A stretch of 64,000 bases of DNA from Advenella sp. FME57 (lineage in GTDB: Bacteria > Pseudomonadota > Gammaproteobacteria > Burkholderiales > Burkholderiaceae_B), in NCBI RefSeq assembly GCF_014897675.1, contig NZ_JABUXU010000003.1:223658-287657 (forward strand), given 5' to 3'. Positions 8,901 through 18,978 of the stretch are shown piece after piece. Position 1 is the first letter of the stretch. Each line of letters opens with the position of its first letter. A program made the translations under genes and the position numbers. The notes below the pieces were generated by a model, which did not search any database, was not told where the DNA came from, and saw only the letters and a program-made list of their open reading frames with translations.

Positions 8901-10562
8901 ATGAGCGAGCTGAAAGTCAATTACCAGACCAACCCGTCGCAGTACAAGCACCTCTCATTGACGATCGAAGGCAATATTGCGCGCCTGACGATTGACATCG
9001 ACGAGGATAGCGGCATCCGCCCCGGCTATAAGCTGAAACTGAACTCTTATGATCTGGGCGTGGATATTGAATTGCACGATGCACTCAATCGCCTTCGCTT
9101 TGAACATCCCGAAGTGCGCAGCGTAATCGTATCCAGTGGCAAGGAGCGCATATTCTGCTCGGGCGCCAATATTTTCATGCTGGGTCTGTCCAGCCATGCG
9201 TGGAAAGTCAATTTCTGCAAGTTCACCAATGAGACGCGCAACAGCATTGAGGATACCAGCGAGCATTCGGGGGTGAAATTTATTGCCGCTGTCAATGGCG
9301 CCTGCGCCGGTGGCGGCTATGAGTTGGCTCTGGCCTGTGATGAAATCTATCTGGTGGACGATCGCTCCTCGTCGGTATCGCTGCCCGAAGTCCCGTTGCT
9401 TGGCGTTCTACCAGGTACGGGCGGCCTGACACGGGTAACCGATAAGCGCAAGGTCCGCCATGATCACGCCGATATTTTCTGCACACTGGTCGAGGGTGTT
9501 CGTGGCCAGCGGGCTAAAGACTGGAAGCTGGTTGATGAGGTCGTCAAGCCTGCCAAGTTTCAGGACACCATCAACGCCCGGGCAATGGAGTTGGCGCAGC
9601 AGCATGGTTCAGGTTCATCGACGGGACTGCAGGGGGTGGCGCTGACGCCGCTTGAAAAACACGAAACCGCCGACAGCCTGCATTACAAATATGTCAGCGT
9701 CGATATTGACCAGGCAGGCAAGTTCGCCACGTTCACTCTGAGGGGCCCCGACGCGGCGCAGCCCGAGAGCATTGAGGCCATCATGCAGGCCGGCATGACA
9801 TGGTGGCCACTGCAAATGGCGCGCGAACTGGATGACGCGATTTTATCGATGCGCACCAACGAGCTGGACAGCGGGCTTTGGCTGATCAAGACGGCCGGCA
9901 GTCCCGAGGCCGTCCTGCAAAGCGACGAAATCCTGCTGAACAATAAAGATCACTGGTTCGTGCGTGAAACCCTGGGTCTGTTGCGCCGCACCCTGGCGCG
10001 CCTGGATGTCTCGTCCCGCTCCCTTTTTGCACTGGTCGATGAGGGTTCGTGCTTTGCCGGATCGTTGCTGGAACCGGCGCTTGCCTGCGATCGCATCTAT
10101 ATGCTGACCCTGCCTGACGACCAAGACCGCACGCCGCATATCACGGTTGGTCCAATCAACTTTGGGTTTTTGCCCATGGTAACGCGACAGTCGCGCCTGG
10201 CGCGCCGCTTCTATGATGATCAAGCCAGCCTGGAGGCGATCAAGTCCCTGGCCGGCCAGGGACTGGAGGGCGATCAGGCCGAACAGGCCGGGCTGGTTAC
10301 CTATGCGCTGGATGACATTGATTGGGACGAAGAGGTACGGATTGCCATTGAAGAACGGGTGTCCATGTCGCCCGATGCGTTGACCGGCATGGAAGCCAAC
10401 CTGCGCTTTAACGGCCCGGAAAATATGTGGACCCGCATTTTCGGCCGTCTGACGGCCTGGCAAAACTGGATCTTCATCCGGCCCAATGCGGTCGGTGAAA
10501 AGGGTGCCCTCAAATTGTATGGCAAGGGCGAAAAACCGAACTTTGACCGCAATCGCGTCTGA
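8901..10562 (+). CDS. boxC: 2,3-epoxybenzoyl-CoA dihydrolase (benzoyl-CoA-dihydrodiol lyase)
   Basis: A 553-residue enzyme from the ATG at 8901 (GGAGA seven bases upstream). It is an enlarged member of the enoyl-CoA hydratase/crotonase superfamily, with VNGACAGGGYELALACDEI as the oxyanion-hole region. BoxC opens the non-aromatic ring of 2,3-epoxybenzoyl-CoA, giving 3,4-dehydroadipyl-CoA semialdehyde and formate. The length matches known BoxC proteins. It is the first gene of boxCBA; purU elsewhere in the window is not adjacent and need not be linked to the formate released. Confidence 0.95.
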   Translation: MSELKVNYQTNPSQYKHLSLTIEGNIARLTIDIDEDSGIRPGYKLKLNSYDLGVDIELHDALNRLRFEHPEVRSVIVSSGKERIFCSGANIFMLGLSSHAWKVNFCKFTNETRNSIEDTSEHSGVKFIAAVNGACAGGGYELALACDEIYLVDDRSSSVSLPEVPLLGVLPGTGGLTRVTDKRKVRHDHADIFCTLVEGVRGQRAKDWKLVDEVVKPAKFQDTINARAMELAQQHGSGSSTGLQGVALTPLEKHETADSLHYKYVSVDIDQAGKFATFTLRGPDAAQPESIEAIMQAGMTWWPLQMARELDDAILSMRTNELDSGLWLIKTAGSPEAVLQSDEILLNNKDHWFVRETLGLLRRTLARLDVSSRSLFALVDEGSCFAGSLLEPALACDRIYMLTLPDDQDRTPHITVGPINFGFLPMVTRQSRLARRFYDDQASLEAIKSLAGQGLEGDQAEQAGLVTYALDDIDWDEEVRIAIEERVSMSPDALTGMEANLRFNGPENMWTRIFGRLTAWQNWIFIRPNAVGEKGALKLYGKGEKPNFDRNRV

Positions 10563-10657
10563 CCCAATCGCGTCTGACTGCTAGCTGCGTATATCCATCA
10601 AAATGAAGGAGCAGGGTAACCCATTGATATACCCGCTCCATGACACTGGAGATCACT

Positions 10658-12085
10658 ATGTCGAGCATCAACTACAATGAGAAAATCCCCAATAATGTGA
10701 ACCTGTCCGAAGACAGGACGCTGCAGCGCGCGCTTGAGCACTGGCAACCGAATTATCGCAAATGGTGGAACGAAATGGGTCCCGACGGCTCCCAGGACTT
10801 TGACGTCTACTTGCGTACCGCGACCAGCGTCGATCCGCAGGGATGGGCTTCCTTTGGTTATGTGAAGATGCCGGATTATCGCTGGGGCATCTTTCTGAAC
10901 CCGCGCGATGCGGAGCGTCAGGTCAATTTCGGTGAACACAAAGGCGAGAAGGCTTGGCAGGATGTGCCGGGTGAGCATCGCGCCAATCTGCGTCGCATTA
11001 TTGTGACCCAGGGTGATACCGAGCCGGCATCGGTGGAACAGCAGCGCTATCTGGGGCTGACCGCGCCGTCCATGTATGACTTGCGCAATCTGTTCCAGGT
11101 CAACGTGGAAGAGGGGCGGCATTTGTGGGCCATGGTGTACTTGCTGCACAAGCATTTCGGTCGTGATGGCCGTGAGGAAGCAGAAGCGCTGCTGGAGCGC
11201 AATAGCGGTGACGAAGACAATCCGCGGATTCTGGCTGCCTTCAATGAAAAAACGCCAGACTGGCTATCGTTTTACATGTTCACCTATTTCACGGACCGCG
11301 ACGGTAAATTCCAATTGTGTGCGCTGGCCGAATCCGGCTTTGATCCGCTGGCCCGCACCACAAAATTCATGCTGACCGAAGAGGCGCATCATATGTTCGT
11401 CGGCGAGTCGGGCGTATCGCGGGTCATCCAGCGAACCTGCGAGGTGATGAACCAATTGAAAACCGATGATGCCGCGCGCCTTCGCGAGGCCGGCGTGATT
11501 GACCTGGAAACCATTCAACGCTATCTGAATTTTCATTTCAGTGTCACCATTGACCTGTTCGGCGCCGATGAGTCCAGTAACGCCGCCACGTTTTACAATA
11601 CTGGATTGAAAGGGCGCTACGAAGAGACCAAGCGTGACGACGACCATAAATTGTACGATCGCACCTACAACGTGCTGGCCGTGCAGGATGGTCGCCTGGT
11701 CGAGCGTTCTGTGCCGATGCTCAACGCGCTGAACGAAGTGTTGCGCGATGACTATATCAAGGACTCGGTCGGTGGGGTCAATCGCTGGAACAAAGTGATT
11801 GAGAAGGCGGGTATTCCCTTTCGCCTGAAGACACCGCACAAGGCATTCAACCGGAGCATTGGCACCCTGTCGGGCGTGTTTGTTTCTCCTGACGGCACGA
11901 TGATGTCCGAGGCCGAATGGGTCAGGCGCGAGCGCGACTGGTTGCCGACAAATGAAGATCGGGCCTTTGTCGCTTCTCTGATGGGACGCGTCGTCGAGCC
12001 GGGTAAATTTGCCAACTGGATCGCGCCGCCTGTCATGGGCATCAATCGCCAGCCGGTCGATTTTGAGTATGTGCGATTCAACTAA
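10658..12085 (+). CDS. boxB: Benzoyl-CoA 2,3-epoxidase, oxygenase subunit BoxB
   Basis: A 475-residue class I di-iron enzyme from the ATG at 10658 (GGAG eight bases upstream; an in-frame ATG at 10640 has no site). The di-iron ligand motifs EEGRH (about 151-155) and EEAHH (about 241-245) are present. BoxB inserts one oxygen atom of O2 into benzoyl-CoA to give 2,3-epoxybenzoyl-CoA, using electrons from BoxA. It lies 95 bp after boxC and 62 bp before boxA. Confidence 0.96.
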   Translation: MSSINYNEKIPNNVNLSEDRTLQRALEHWQPNYRKWWNEMGPDGSQDFDVYLRTATSVDPQGWASFGYVKMPDYRWGIFLNPRDAERQVNFGEHKGEKAWQDVPGEHRANLRRIIVTQGDTEPASVEQQRYLGLTAPSMYDLRNLFQVNVEEGRHLWAMVYLLHKHFGRDGREEAEALLERNSGDEDNPRILAAFNEKTPDWLSFYMFTYFTDRDGKFQLCALAESGFDPLARTTKFMLTEEAHHMFVGESGVSRVIQRTCEVMNQLKTDDAARLREAGVIDLETIQRYLNFHFSVTIDLFGADESSNAATFYNTGLKGRYEETKRDDDHKLYDRTYNVLAVQDGRLVERSVPMLNALNEVLRDDYIKDSVGGVNRWNKVIEKAGIPFRLKTPHKAFNRSIGTLSGVFVSPDGTMMSEAEWVRRERDWLPTNEDRAFVASLMGRVVEPGKFANWIAPPVMGINRQPVDFEYVRFN

Positions 12086-12147
12086 TCAGGGATGCCCGGA
12101 AAACGGGCATCCAATAACATGGAAATAGATTTCGGAGGCAGACTGTT

Positions 12148-13413
12148 ATGGCGACGATCGAACAAGCCCAGGTAATAAAAAAACAGCACCTGATTGATCC
12201 GGAAATTTGTATACGCTGCAATACATGCGAGGAGACCTGTCCGATCGATGCGATTACGCACGACGGCACCAATTACGTCGTCAAGCCCGACGTCTGTAAC
12301 CATTGCATGGCCTGCGTGGCGCCCTGTCCTACAGGCGCCATAGACAACTGGCAGCCGGTGCACGCAGAAAAAATGTATTCAATCGATGAACAATACAGCT
12401 GGGACGAGCTGCCGGCGCCGCTGGCGCTGGATGTGCCGGATATACCGGCGGTCCCCGATGCCGGCGCGACTGATGCAGATGCAGAGGTGGATGCGCAAGT
12501 AACCATCCAGGGCAGCAATTATGTCGCCGGCTCGCAGATTCCTCCCTGGTCAGCGTCGCACAGCTATACAAACTTGTATGGCACGCGCAACGTGGTGACG
12601 GCAACGGTGTCGGGAAACTACCGTTTGACCGATGATTCGTCCGATAGCGACATTCGTCATGTCGTGCTGGATTTTGGCGATGCCCCATTTCCTGTGCTGG
12701 AGGGCCAGTCCATCGGCATTATTCCACCGGGCACTGACGCCGGTGACCGTTTGCATCATGCCCGTCAATATTCGCTGGCCAGCCCGCGGGACGGCGAGCG
12801 GCCCCGCTACAACAACGTATCGATCACCGTCAAACGGGTAGTGCAGGACTATGATGGCAATCCGGTCCAGGGCGTCTGTTCCAACTACGTATGTGATTTG
12901 AAGAAGGGTGACAAAGTACAGGTCATCGGGCCCTTTGGCCATACCTTCCTGATGCCGAACCACCCTGGTGCAAATATCATCATGATCTGCACCGGAACGG
13001 GTAGCGCACCCATGCGCGCGATGACCGAGAGGCGCCGGCGCAAGCGCCTGGAAGGGCAGGGCGACGAACGCGGCAAGCTCATGCTGTTCTTTGGTGCCCG
13101 TTGCAAGGAAGAATTACCTTATTTCGGACCGCTCAACAAGTTACCCAAAGACTTTATCGATATTAATTTTGCGTTTTCGCGCACGCCAGGTCAGCCCAAA
13201 AAATATGTGCAGGATGTGATGCGCGAACGCCTGCCCGATCTGCTTGCGCTGCTGAAGAACGAGGACACTTATATTTATGTCTGTGGCGTCAAGGGGATGG
13301 AGTCTGGCGTGCTGGAGGCGTTGCAGGAAGCGGCCACTGCCGGCGGCATGCAATGGTCCGAACTGCATGCCACGCTCAGGGAAAAAGGGCGTCTGCATCT
13401 GGAGACGTATTAG
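12148..13413 (+). CDS. boxA: Benzoyl-CoA 2,3-epoxidase, reductase subunit BoxA
   Basis: A 421-residue iron-sulfur flavoprotein. Two ferredoxin motifs, [12 protein letters not shown] and [12 protein letters not shown], at about residues 21-61, bind two [4Fe-4S] clusters. An acidic Pro/Ala-rich linker follows, then a ferredoxin-NADP reductase-like domain with RQYSLASP (flavin) and [10 protein letters not shown] plus VCGVKGME (NADPH). It delivers electrons from NADPH to BoxB. It is the last gene of boxCBA; boxD (semialdehyde dehydrogenase) is not in the window. Confidence 0.96.
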   Translation: MATIEQAQVIKKQHLIDPEICIRCNTCEETCPIDAITHDGTNYVVKPDVCNHCMACVAPCPTGAIDNWQPVHAEKMYSIDEQYSWDELPAPLALDVPDIPAVPDAGATDADAEVDAQVTIQGSNYVAGSQIPPWSASHSYTNLYGTRNVVTATVSGNYRLTDDSSDSDIRHVVLDFGDAPFPVLEGQSIGIIPPGTDAGDRLHHARQYSLASPRDGERPRYNNVSITVKRVVQDYDGNPVQGVCSNYVCDLKKGDKVQVIGPFGHTFLMPNHPGANIIMICTGTGSAPMRAMTERRRRKRLEGQGDERGKLMLFFGARCKEELPYFGPLNKLPKDFIDINFAFSRTPGQPKKYVQDVMRERLPDLLALLKNEDTYIYVCGVKGMESGVLEALQEAATAGGMQWSELHATLREKGRLHLETY

Positions 13414-13437
13414 TTGCTGTATCTGTTGGAGCAGAGC

Positions 13438-13473
13438 AAAAGTCGCAGCCTGTGGTCCGGATGCGACTTTTTT
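13438..13473 (+). terminator. Rho-independent terminator after boxA
   Basis: AAAAGTCGCA (13438-13447) pairs with TGCGACTTTT (13462-13471), continuing into a T-run, 24 bp after the boxA stop. It closes the boxCBA operon. Confidence 0.88.
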
Positions 13474-13583
13474 GCGTTTGCTGGGGTTGCCTATGGACGG
13501 GCTAAAGGACACTGCGCCATGCTCCGATGGCGCTGCGGCAGTACGCATAGCCAACGCTAGACATGGAACCTGATTATTATCAT

Positions 13584-13598
13584 ATAACCATTGGTTAT
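13584..13598. promoter_or_regulatory. Perfect 15-bp palindrome upstream of the amino-acid transporter operon
   Basis: ATAACCATTGGTTAT is a 7-1-7 palindrome about 100 bp before the binding-protein start at 13697, within an AT-rich stretch that looks like a promoter region. It is a candidate operator; the regulator is not identified. The rest of the gap 13474-13696 shows nothing else. Confidence 0.4.
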
Positions 13599-13696
13599 TT
13601 TATTGGCTTTTGTTATGCTGATATAGTTTTTTTCACGAATATCTGCATTCCAAATAACGCTTGAGCATAACGCCAACTATCAGGAAATCTGCCATC

Positions 13697-14524
13697 ATGA
13701 AACTGAGAAAACTTTTACCCTTGCTGGGCGCGACCCTCATTGGCCTGAGCGCCGTCAACGCCCAGGCTGATCAACTGGACGATATTAAGAAAAACGGCGA
13801 ACTGGTTGTCGGTGTTCTGGGCACAGATGAACCGGCAACCTTCATAGACCCCAAAACCCGTGAATTCATTGGCTATGAAGTGGATCTTGCCAAGGCGGTA
13901 GCCGACAAGATCGGCGTCAAGGCCCGCTTCAAGCAGGTAGCCGTGGCTGCCCGCATTCCGGAACTGCAGCAAAAGCACGTAGATATTATTGCCGCCGGCC
14001 TGACGCACAACAAGGAACGCGAGGCGCAGATCGATTTTTCCGTGACCACTTTTGTGACCGGGCAGAAGGCGCTGGTGCGCAGCGATAGCGGTATCAAGGA
14101 CTTGCCCGGACTGGCAGGCAAGAAAGTGCTGACCATCCGTGGCGGTACCCAGGAGCCCAATATCCGCAAAGCGGTGCCTGATGTGAACGTGGTCACGTTC
14201 GATACCAGCCAGCAGGCGTTTCTTGCATTGCAACAAGGCAAGGGTGTGGGCTATGTTGACGATGAAGCAGCGCTGCTGCGCGTCTACGCCAAGCTGGGGC
14301 CCAAGCAGAAGGATTTTGTGGTGCTCAAGCAAAGCATCAGTGAAGAACCGCTGGCATTCGGCTTGCGTAAAGGCGAAGCCAGTTTGAAAAAAGTGGTCGA
14401 CGATACGCTGCGTGAACTTGAAGCCTCTGGCGATGCCGAGAAAATTTTCTTCAAATGGTATGGGCCGGATACCAAATCACAGTTTTCAACGCGCAGTTTT
14501 AAACTCGAAACCGATAAAATTTAA
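13697..14524 (+). CDS. Polar amino-acid ABC transporter substrate-binding protein
   Basis: A 275-residue periplasmic binding protein (PBPb, family 3) from the ATG at 13697, with AGGA upstream. The signal peptide ends near NAQA-DQLDDIKKNGELVVGV. FIGYEVDLAKAVADKIG is the typical family 3 signature. The two permeases and ATPase that follow complete a polar amino-acid (HisJ/GlnH-type) importer. The ligand cannot be read from sequence. Confidence 0.92.
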   Translation: MKLRKLLPLLGATLIGLSAVNAQADQLDDIKKNGELVVGVLGTDEPATFIDPKTREFIGYEVDLAKAVADKIGVKARFKQVAVAARIPELQQKHVDIIAAGLTHNKEREAQIDFSVTTFVTGQKALVRSDSGIKDLPGLAGKKVLTIRGGTQEPNIRKAVPDVNVVTFDTSQQAFLALQQGKGVGYVDDEAALLRVYAKLGPKQKDFVVLKQSISEEPLAFGLRKGEASLKKVVDDTLRELEASGDAEKIFFKWYGPDTKSQFSTRSFKLETDKI

Positions 14525-14584
14525 GAGTAGACTGGATATCCGCAAGACAGCATCGGAACAACGGCCGGTTGCTGTTGCTACGCG

Positions 14585-14633
14585 ACGGCGTGTGCTGCGC
14601 TCGACCAGCGCAGTAGATTTCACGCCGTTTTTT
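14585..14633 (+). terminator. Attenuator-like terminator between binding-protein and permease genes
   Basis: A compound hairpin: ACGGCGTG (14585-14592) pairs with CACGCCGT (14621-14628), and the inner CTGCGCT/AGCGCAG arms (14595-14601 and 14607-14613) form a second perfect stem. Six T residues follow. It lies just upstream of the permease start (14659) and should end many transcripts after the binding-protein gene. Confidence 0.8.
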
Positions 14634-14658
14634 GTTTCCATGACTACGCGACCAATCC

Positions 14659-15354
14659 ATGCCCGAGTTTGACGCTTCCATGCTGCTTAGCGGCCGATAC
14701 CACGAAATGCTGCTGGCAGGATTATGGTTATCCATACAATTGCTGGCCATTTCACTGGTGCTCGCGCTGCCACTGGCCACCTGTATCGCCTTGCTGCGCC
14801 TGTCGCCGCTGCCGTTGCTGCGCGGTCTGGGCTTTGCCTATGTCGAGACCATCCGTAATATCCCGTTGCTGGCGCATATGCTGTTCTGGTATTTCGGTGC
14901 GCCCGAGATGCTGCCCGAAGCAGCAAAGCAATGGCTTTATGCCGGCAACACCGAAGCCAGCTGTGCGGTCATTGCACTTACGCTTTATACCGCAGCCTAT
15001 ATGGCTGAAGACATCCGCAGCGGCATCCGGGCTATTTCATTTGTACAGATGGAAGCGGCACGTGCGCTGGGGCTGAGTTTTCTGGCAGCCATGCGTCTGG
15101 TCATCCTGCCACAGGCCATGCGGGTCATTACGCCTCCGTTGATTTCGCAGACATTGAATTTGTGGAAGAACACCAGTATTGCAACCGTCATCGGCGTGGC
15201 AGAGCTCATGTATCAGGCCGGCCAGGTCGAAAGCGCCAGCTTCAGAAGTTTTGAATCCTTTGCCTTTGCCACCTCTGCCTATCTGAGTCTGTCGCTGCTG
15301 ATCACCGCGCTGGCGGCGTGGTTCCAGCATCGTTATCCGCCGAGGGCGCTATGA
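14659..15354 (+). CDS. Polar amino-acid ABC transporter permease (first)
   Basis: A 231-residue membrane protein of the HisM/GlnP permease family with about five hydrophobic segments. The family motif near the coupling helix, [22 protein letters not shown], is present. It overlaps the next permease by four bases (ATGA), indicating translational coupling. Confidence 0.93.
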   Translation: MPEFDASMLLSGRYHEMLLAGLWLSIQLLAISLVLALPLATCIALLRLSPLPLLRGLGFAYVETIRNIPLLAHMLFWYFGAPEMLPEAAKQWLYAGNTEASCAVIALTLYTAAYMAEDIRSGIRAISFVQMEAARALGLSFLAAMRLVILPQAMRVITPPLISQTLNLWKNTSIATVIGVAELMYQAGQVESASFRSFESFAFATSAYLSLSLLITALAAWFQHRYPPRAL

Positions 15355-16070
15355 GCGGATTCCTGGAGGTCATCGATACGTACTGGCTGTACTTTCTGAT
15401 TGGACAGTATCCGAATGGGCCGCTGGGCGGCCTGGCGCTGACTTTGCTGCTGGCAAGCTGTGCGCTGGTCATGGCCATGCCGCTGGGCATTCTTCTGGCG
15501 TTTGCCCGCATCAGCCCGTGGCGGGCGGTGCGCTGGCCCGTGACTATCCTGGTTTTTGTGGTGCGTGGAACGCCGTTGTTGATGGTGGTGTTCTGGGCCT
15601 ATTTCTTTTTGCCCAGTGTGACCGGCATAAAAACCAATCAGTTCTGGACCATGCTAATTGCCCTGGTTGTTTTCGATGCCGCCTATCTGGCCGAGATTAT
15701 CCGGGCTGGCATCCAGGGTCTGCCCAAGGGACAGATGGAGTGCGCCCGTTCGTTGGGCTTCGGTTATTTTCGAGCCATGCGACTGGTAATATTGCCGCAG
15801 GCGATCAGGCATATGCTGCCATCGCTGGTCAACCAGTTTATTTCGACGATCAAGGAAACCTCCTTGGGTTATATCATCGGTCTTGCGGAGGTCTCTTTTA
15901 TCACCTCGCAGATCAATACCCAGGTGATGGTGTATCCGGCGCAGATTTATCTCGTCCTGGGCCTGACCTACCTGCTGCTGTGTTTCGGCCTGTCCCGTTT
16001 TGCCTATTGGCTTGAGCGCCGACGTGGGAAACAGCAAGCGGCCATCGCTGCCCGCAAGGAAGCAACATGA
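15351..16070 (+). CDS. Polar amino-acid ABC transporter permease (second)
   Basis: A 239-residue permease from the ATG at 15351, which overlaps the first permease stop. It carries the same EAA-type motif ([21 protein letters not shown]). It forms a heterodimeric channel with the first permease. It overlaps the ATPase start by four bases (16067-16070). Confidence 0.93.
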   Translation: MSGFLEVIDTYWLYFLIGQYPNGPLGGLALTLLLASCALVMAMPLGILLAFARISPWRAVRWPVTILVFVVRGTPLLMVVFWAYFFLPSVTGIKTNQFWTMLIALVVFDAAYLAEIIRAGIQGLPKGQMECARSLGFGYFRAMRLVILPQAIRHMLPSLVNQFISTIKETSLGYIIGLAEVSFITSQINTQVMVYPAQIYLVLGLTYLLLCFGLSRFAYWLERRRGKQQAAIAARKEAT

Positions 16071-16810
16071 TTAAATTTGAAAATGTGAATAAATGGTATG
16101 ACAAGTACCATGCCCTGGTGGATGTCACGGAAACCGTCGCGCGCGGGGAAGTGGTTGTCGTGTGCGGCCCGTCGGGATCAGGCAAATCGACCCTGATCCG
16201 CACGATCAACCGCCTGGAACCCATCCAGGCGGGCCATATCCGCGTCAATGGTCAAGATATCCATGATAAATCGATAGATTTGAATGCCTTTCGCTCGGGC
16301 ATCGGTTTTGTTTTCCAGCAGTTCAACCTGTTTCCTCATCTGAGCGCTCTGGAAAACTGTACCCTGGCGCCCATGCATCTGCGAGGACTGTCTGCCCCGG
16401 CTGCCCGGGAAAAAGCCTTGTCCTTGCTGGACCGGGTCGGACTGGCCCATAAGGCTGACGCGATGCCCGATGCGCTGTCGGGCGGGCAGCAGCAGCGCGT
16501 TGCCATTGCTCGTGCGCTGGCCATGGAGCCGCCACTGATGCTGTTTGATGAGCCGACCAGTTCGCTGGATCCGGAGATGGTCGGAGAAGTGCTGTTGGTC
16601 ATGCGGGATCTGGCTAAAGACGGCATGACCATGGTATGCGTGACGCACGAGATGGGATTTGCGCGCGAAGTAGCCGACCGGATTCTGTTTATGGATGCAG
16701 GCAAAATGTTGGAGCGCGCCACACCGGACGATTTTTTCAACCGGCCGCAGCACCCCAGGGCCGCACAGTTTCTCTCCGATATACGCACGCCATTTGCCCG
16801 GGCAGTATGA
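16067..16810 (+). CDS. Polar amino-acid ABC transporter ATP-binding protein, GlnQ type
   Basis: A 247-residue ATPase with Walker [10 protein letters not shown], signature [17 protein letters not shown], Walker [17 protein letters not shown] and the switch histidine in [10 protein letters not shown]. This is the usual GlnQ/HisP pattern. It is the last gene of the four-gene importer; the oxygenase follows after 135 bp. Confidence 0.95.
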   Translation: MIKFENVNKWYDKYHALVDVTETVARGEVVVVCGPSGSGKSTLIRTINRLEPIQAGHIRVNGQDIHDKSIDLNAFRSGIGFVFQQFNLFPHLSALENCTLAPMHLRGLSAPAAREKALSLLDRVGLAHKADAMPDALSGGQQQRVAIARALAMEPPLMLFDEPTSSLDPEMVGEVLLVMRDLAKDGMTMVCVTHEMGFAREVADRILFMDAGKMLERATPDDFFNRPQHPRAAQFLSDIRTPFARAV

Positions 16811-16847
16811 CAACGGTTGCCCGAGCAAGATGACAACTGGAATATTC

Positions 16848-16874
16848 TTGCCATTGCCATTGCCATTGCCGTTG
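16848..16874 (+). repeat. Hexanucleotide TTGCCA tandem repeat upstream of the oxygenase gene
   Basis: TTGCCA is repeated three times, then TTGCCG and a partial copy follow. The repeat lies in the 135-bp gap before the oxygenase start. In the oxygenase frame it would encode alternating Ala-Ile. Slippage could change the leader length by multiples of six without altering the frame. Confidence 0.75.
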
Positions 16875-16945
16875 TGCCCGCTATTGCCGTCGTTCGCAAA
16901 CCGCCAGGCGGCGCCAGATCTTCAATCATTCCTTCAATAAAGACC

Positions 16946-17968
16946 ATGACTTATACCCCAGAGGCCCACGCGGCACTACCGATTATTGATGTCTCTGCGC
17001 TGGTAACCGATAGCAGCCGCCAGGCATTGCAGTCGGTTGCCGATCACATTCGCAATGCCTGTCGTGTTCACGGTTTTTTCTACATTTCCGGACACGGCGT
17101 AGAGTCGGCGTTGATTCAGCGCCTGGATGCGCTCAGTCGCCAGTTCTTTTCTCTGGACGAGCAGGAAAAGATGCGCTGGCGGATGGCGCTGGGTGGCCGG
17201 GCGTGGCGTGGTTACTTCCCTCTTGGTGGTGAATTGACTTCAGGCAGGCCGGACTGGAAAGAAGGGCTCTATCTGGGTACCGAGCTGGCCGATGATCATC
17301 CGCTGGTGCAGGCAGGCACGCCCGTACATGGGCGCAACCTATTTCCAGACATCCCGGGCATGCGCCAAACCATCTTGCAATACATGGAAGCGGTCACCGC
17401 GCTGGGTCATATCCTGATGCGGGGTATTGCGCTCAGTCTGGCGCTACCGGCAGACTACTTCGAGCGCCGCTACACCGCTGACCCTTTGATTCTGTTTCGC
17501 ATTTTTAACTATCCGACCCAGGATGTGCCCGAAGACATGGACGTGCATTGGGGCGTAGGCGAACATACGGATTACGGTTTATTGACCATTTTGCTACAGG
17601 ACCAAATCGGTGGCTTGCAGGTAAAGACGCCTGACGGCTGGGTTGATGCTGCACCGGTGCCGGGCACTTTCATTTGCAATATCGGCGACATGCTGGAACG
17701 CATGACCGGCGGCTTGTATCGATCAACCGCACATCGGGTCGTGCGCAATACCTCGGGATGCGACCGGCTGTCTTTCCCGCTGTTCTTTGACCCCAATTAT
17801 TTTGCACAGATGCAGCCCATCGAAGGGCTGCCCGCCGTCCCCGATTCGGACGACAGCGCATCGCGCTGGGACAAGGCAAATGTGCATGCCTTCAATGGTA
17901 TTTACGGAGATTATTTGCTCAATAAGGTATCCAAGGTATTTCCGCAATTGCGCCAGGATGTCTTGTAA
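16946..17968 (+). CDS. 2-oxoglutarate/Fe(II)-dependent oxygenase, isopenicillin-N-synthase family
   Basis: A 340-residue cytoplasmic enzyme from the ATG at 16946; the frame is open back to 16817 but that part is repetitive and lacks family sequence. An N-terminal DIOX_N region (LPIIDVSALV) is followed by the 2OG-Fe(II) core, with the HxD motif in GEHTDYGLLT, the distal His in STAHRVVRN and the RLS 2-oxoglutarate-binding motif in CDRLSFPLFF. Family members hydroxylate or oxidise small molecules. Its place after an amino-acid importer suggests it acts on the imported compound (inference). Confidence 0.88.
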   Translation: MTYTPEAHAALPIIDVSALVTDSSRQALQSVADHIRNACRVHGFFYISGHGVESALIQRLDALSRQFFSLDEQEKMRWRMALGGRAWRGYFPLGGELTSGRPDWKEGLYLGTELADDHPLVQAGTPVHGRNLFPDIPGMRQTILQYMEAVTALGHILMRGIALSLALPADYFERRYTADPLILFRIFNYPTQDVPEDMDVHWGVGEHTDYGLLTILLQDQIGGLQVKTPDGWVDAAPVPGTFICNIGDMLERMTGGLYRSTAHRVVRNTSGCDRLSFPLFFDPNYFAQMQPIEGLPAVPDSDDSASRWDKANVHAFNGIYGDYLLNKVSKVFPQLRQDVL

Positions 17969-18098
17969 GAGGTGACCAGCGCGACATGGATATTTCGCTG
18001 GCACGAAAAAGCCGGATGCTGTGATGAATGGCCCATAGAGCAGGGCGACAGCAGGCTCAGACGCTACAGAATAATGATCATATAATCCCGACAATCCT

Positions 18099-18136
18099 AT
18101 TGTTAACTATATGAATTATCACAACGGCGTTATAAT
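18099..18136 (+). promoter_or_regulatory. Probable promoter and operator of the GntR gene
   Basis: ATTGTTAACTAT (18099-18110) differs at one base from the perfect palindrome ATTGTTAACAAT at 20447, in the divergent carboxylase promoter region. It overlaps the -35 position expected for the TATAAT at 18131-18136. A second TATAAT is at 18081. Autorepression by the GntR protein is a reasonable inference. Confidence 0.5.
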
Positions 18137-18210
18137 ACGCTGAATCGTCTGCAATCATTTTCTGCCGGGCGCCGTGTCTACAAACGCATGCCAGCGAACA
18201 GGATTTTATT

Positions 18211-18930
18211 TTGAAACCAACTGATCAAGACGCGCTTGATAATTTTGAAAGTTCGGTCGGATTTCGACTCTTTGCGGAACGCAAACAACTCACATTATCG
18301 CTGCCAGAGCAGATTGCCGCCCAGCTGGGTGACCAGATCATCAGCGGCTCCATGGCCAACAGCGCGCATATTCCCGAGCAGGAACTGGCCGAACGGTATG
18401 AAGTCAGCCGGGGGCCAGTGCGCGAGGCGTTAAGGATCCTGGAACGAGAAGGCCTGGTTGTCGTCAATCCCAGACGCGGAGCCAGTGTGTCTGAGTTGAA
18501 CGCCGATGAACTGGCCGAGATATTCGAAGTGCGCAGCAGCCTGTTGTCTCTGGCGGCGCGAAAGAATGCGGTGACCCAAAATCCTGAATTGCTCAAGCTG
18601 CTTGAGCACGGAATCAAAAAGCTTGCGTCGTGCATTGACACGCCCGCCGATGGCAGTCTTTACGCCGAGACCACTTACCGCCTGTCTTTGCTGACGGCGC
18701 GCTACGCCAACAATACGCGCTTAAGCCAGATCGTGACCTCCTTGTCGTTGCAAACCCTGCGTTATTCGAAGCTGCAATTTCGATCCCGGGAACGAAGAGT
18801 GCGCTCTATCGAACACTGGCGGCGCTCCCTGCAGGCCTGCAAAGCAGGTGACGCTGAACTGGCGGCCCAGATTTGTCAGCAGCGGATCCAGGAGTCCTGG
18901 GATGCCACGCTCGCGGCTCTGCAAGCCTAG
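18211..18930 (+). CDS. GntR family regulator, FadR/FCD subfamily
   Basis: A 239-residue regulator. The first usable codon is TTG at 18211, with AGGA seven bases upstream; no in-frame ATG precedes the helix-turn-helix. The winged helix (about residues 25-100) contains YEVSRGPVREALRILEREGLV, and the C-terminal FCD effector domain follows. It converges with the biotin carboxylase gene. Its likely targets are itself and the carboxylase/CoA-transferase genes, through the shared palindrome. The effector is probably an organic acid or CoA ester (inference). Confidence 0.88.
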   Translation: MKPTDQDALDNFESSVGFRLFAERKQLTLSLPEQIAAQLGDQIISGSMANSAHIPEQELAERYEVSRGPVREALRILEREGLVVVNPRRGASVSELNADELAEIFEVRSSLLSLAARKNAVTQNPELLKLLEHGIKKLASCIDTPADGSLYAETTYRLSLLTARYANNTRLSQIVTSLSLQTLRYSKLQFRSRERRVRSIEHWRRSLQACKAGDAELAAQICQQRIQESWDATLAALQA

Positions 18931-18978
18931 AAGCACTAGAGACCCGGCCGATCCGCAATGGGGCTGCCGCGCGATGTA

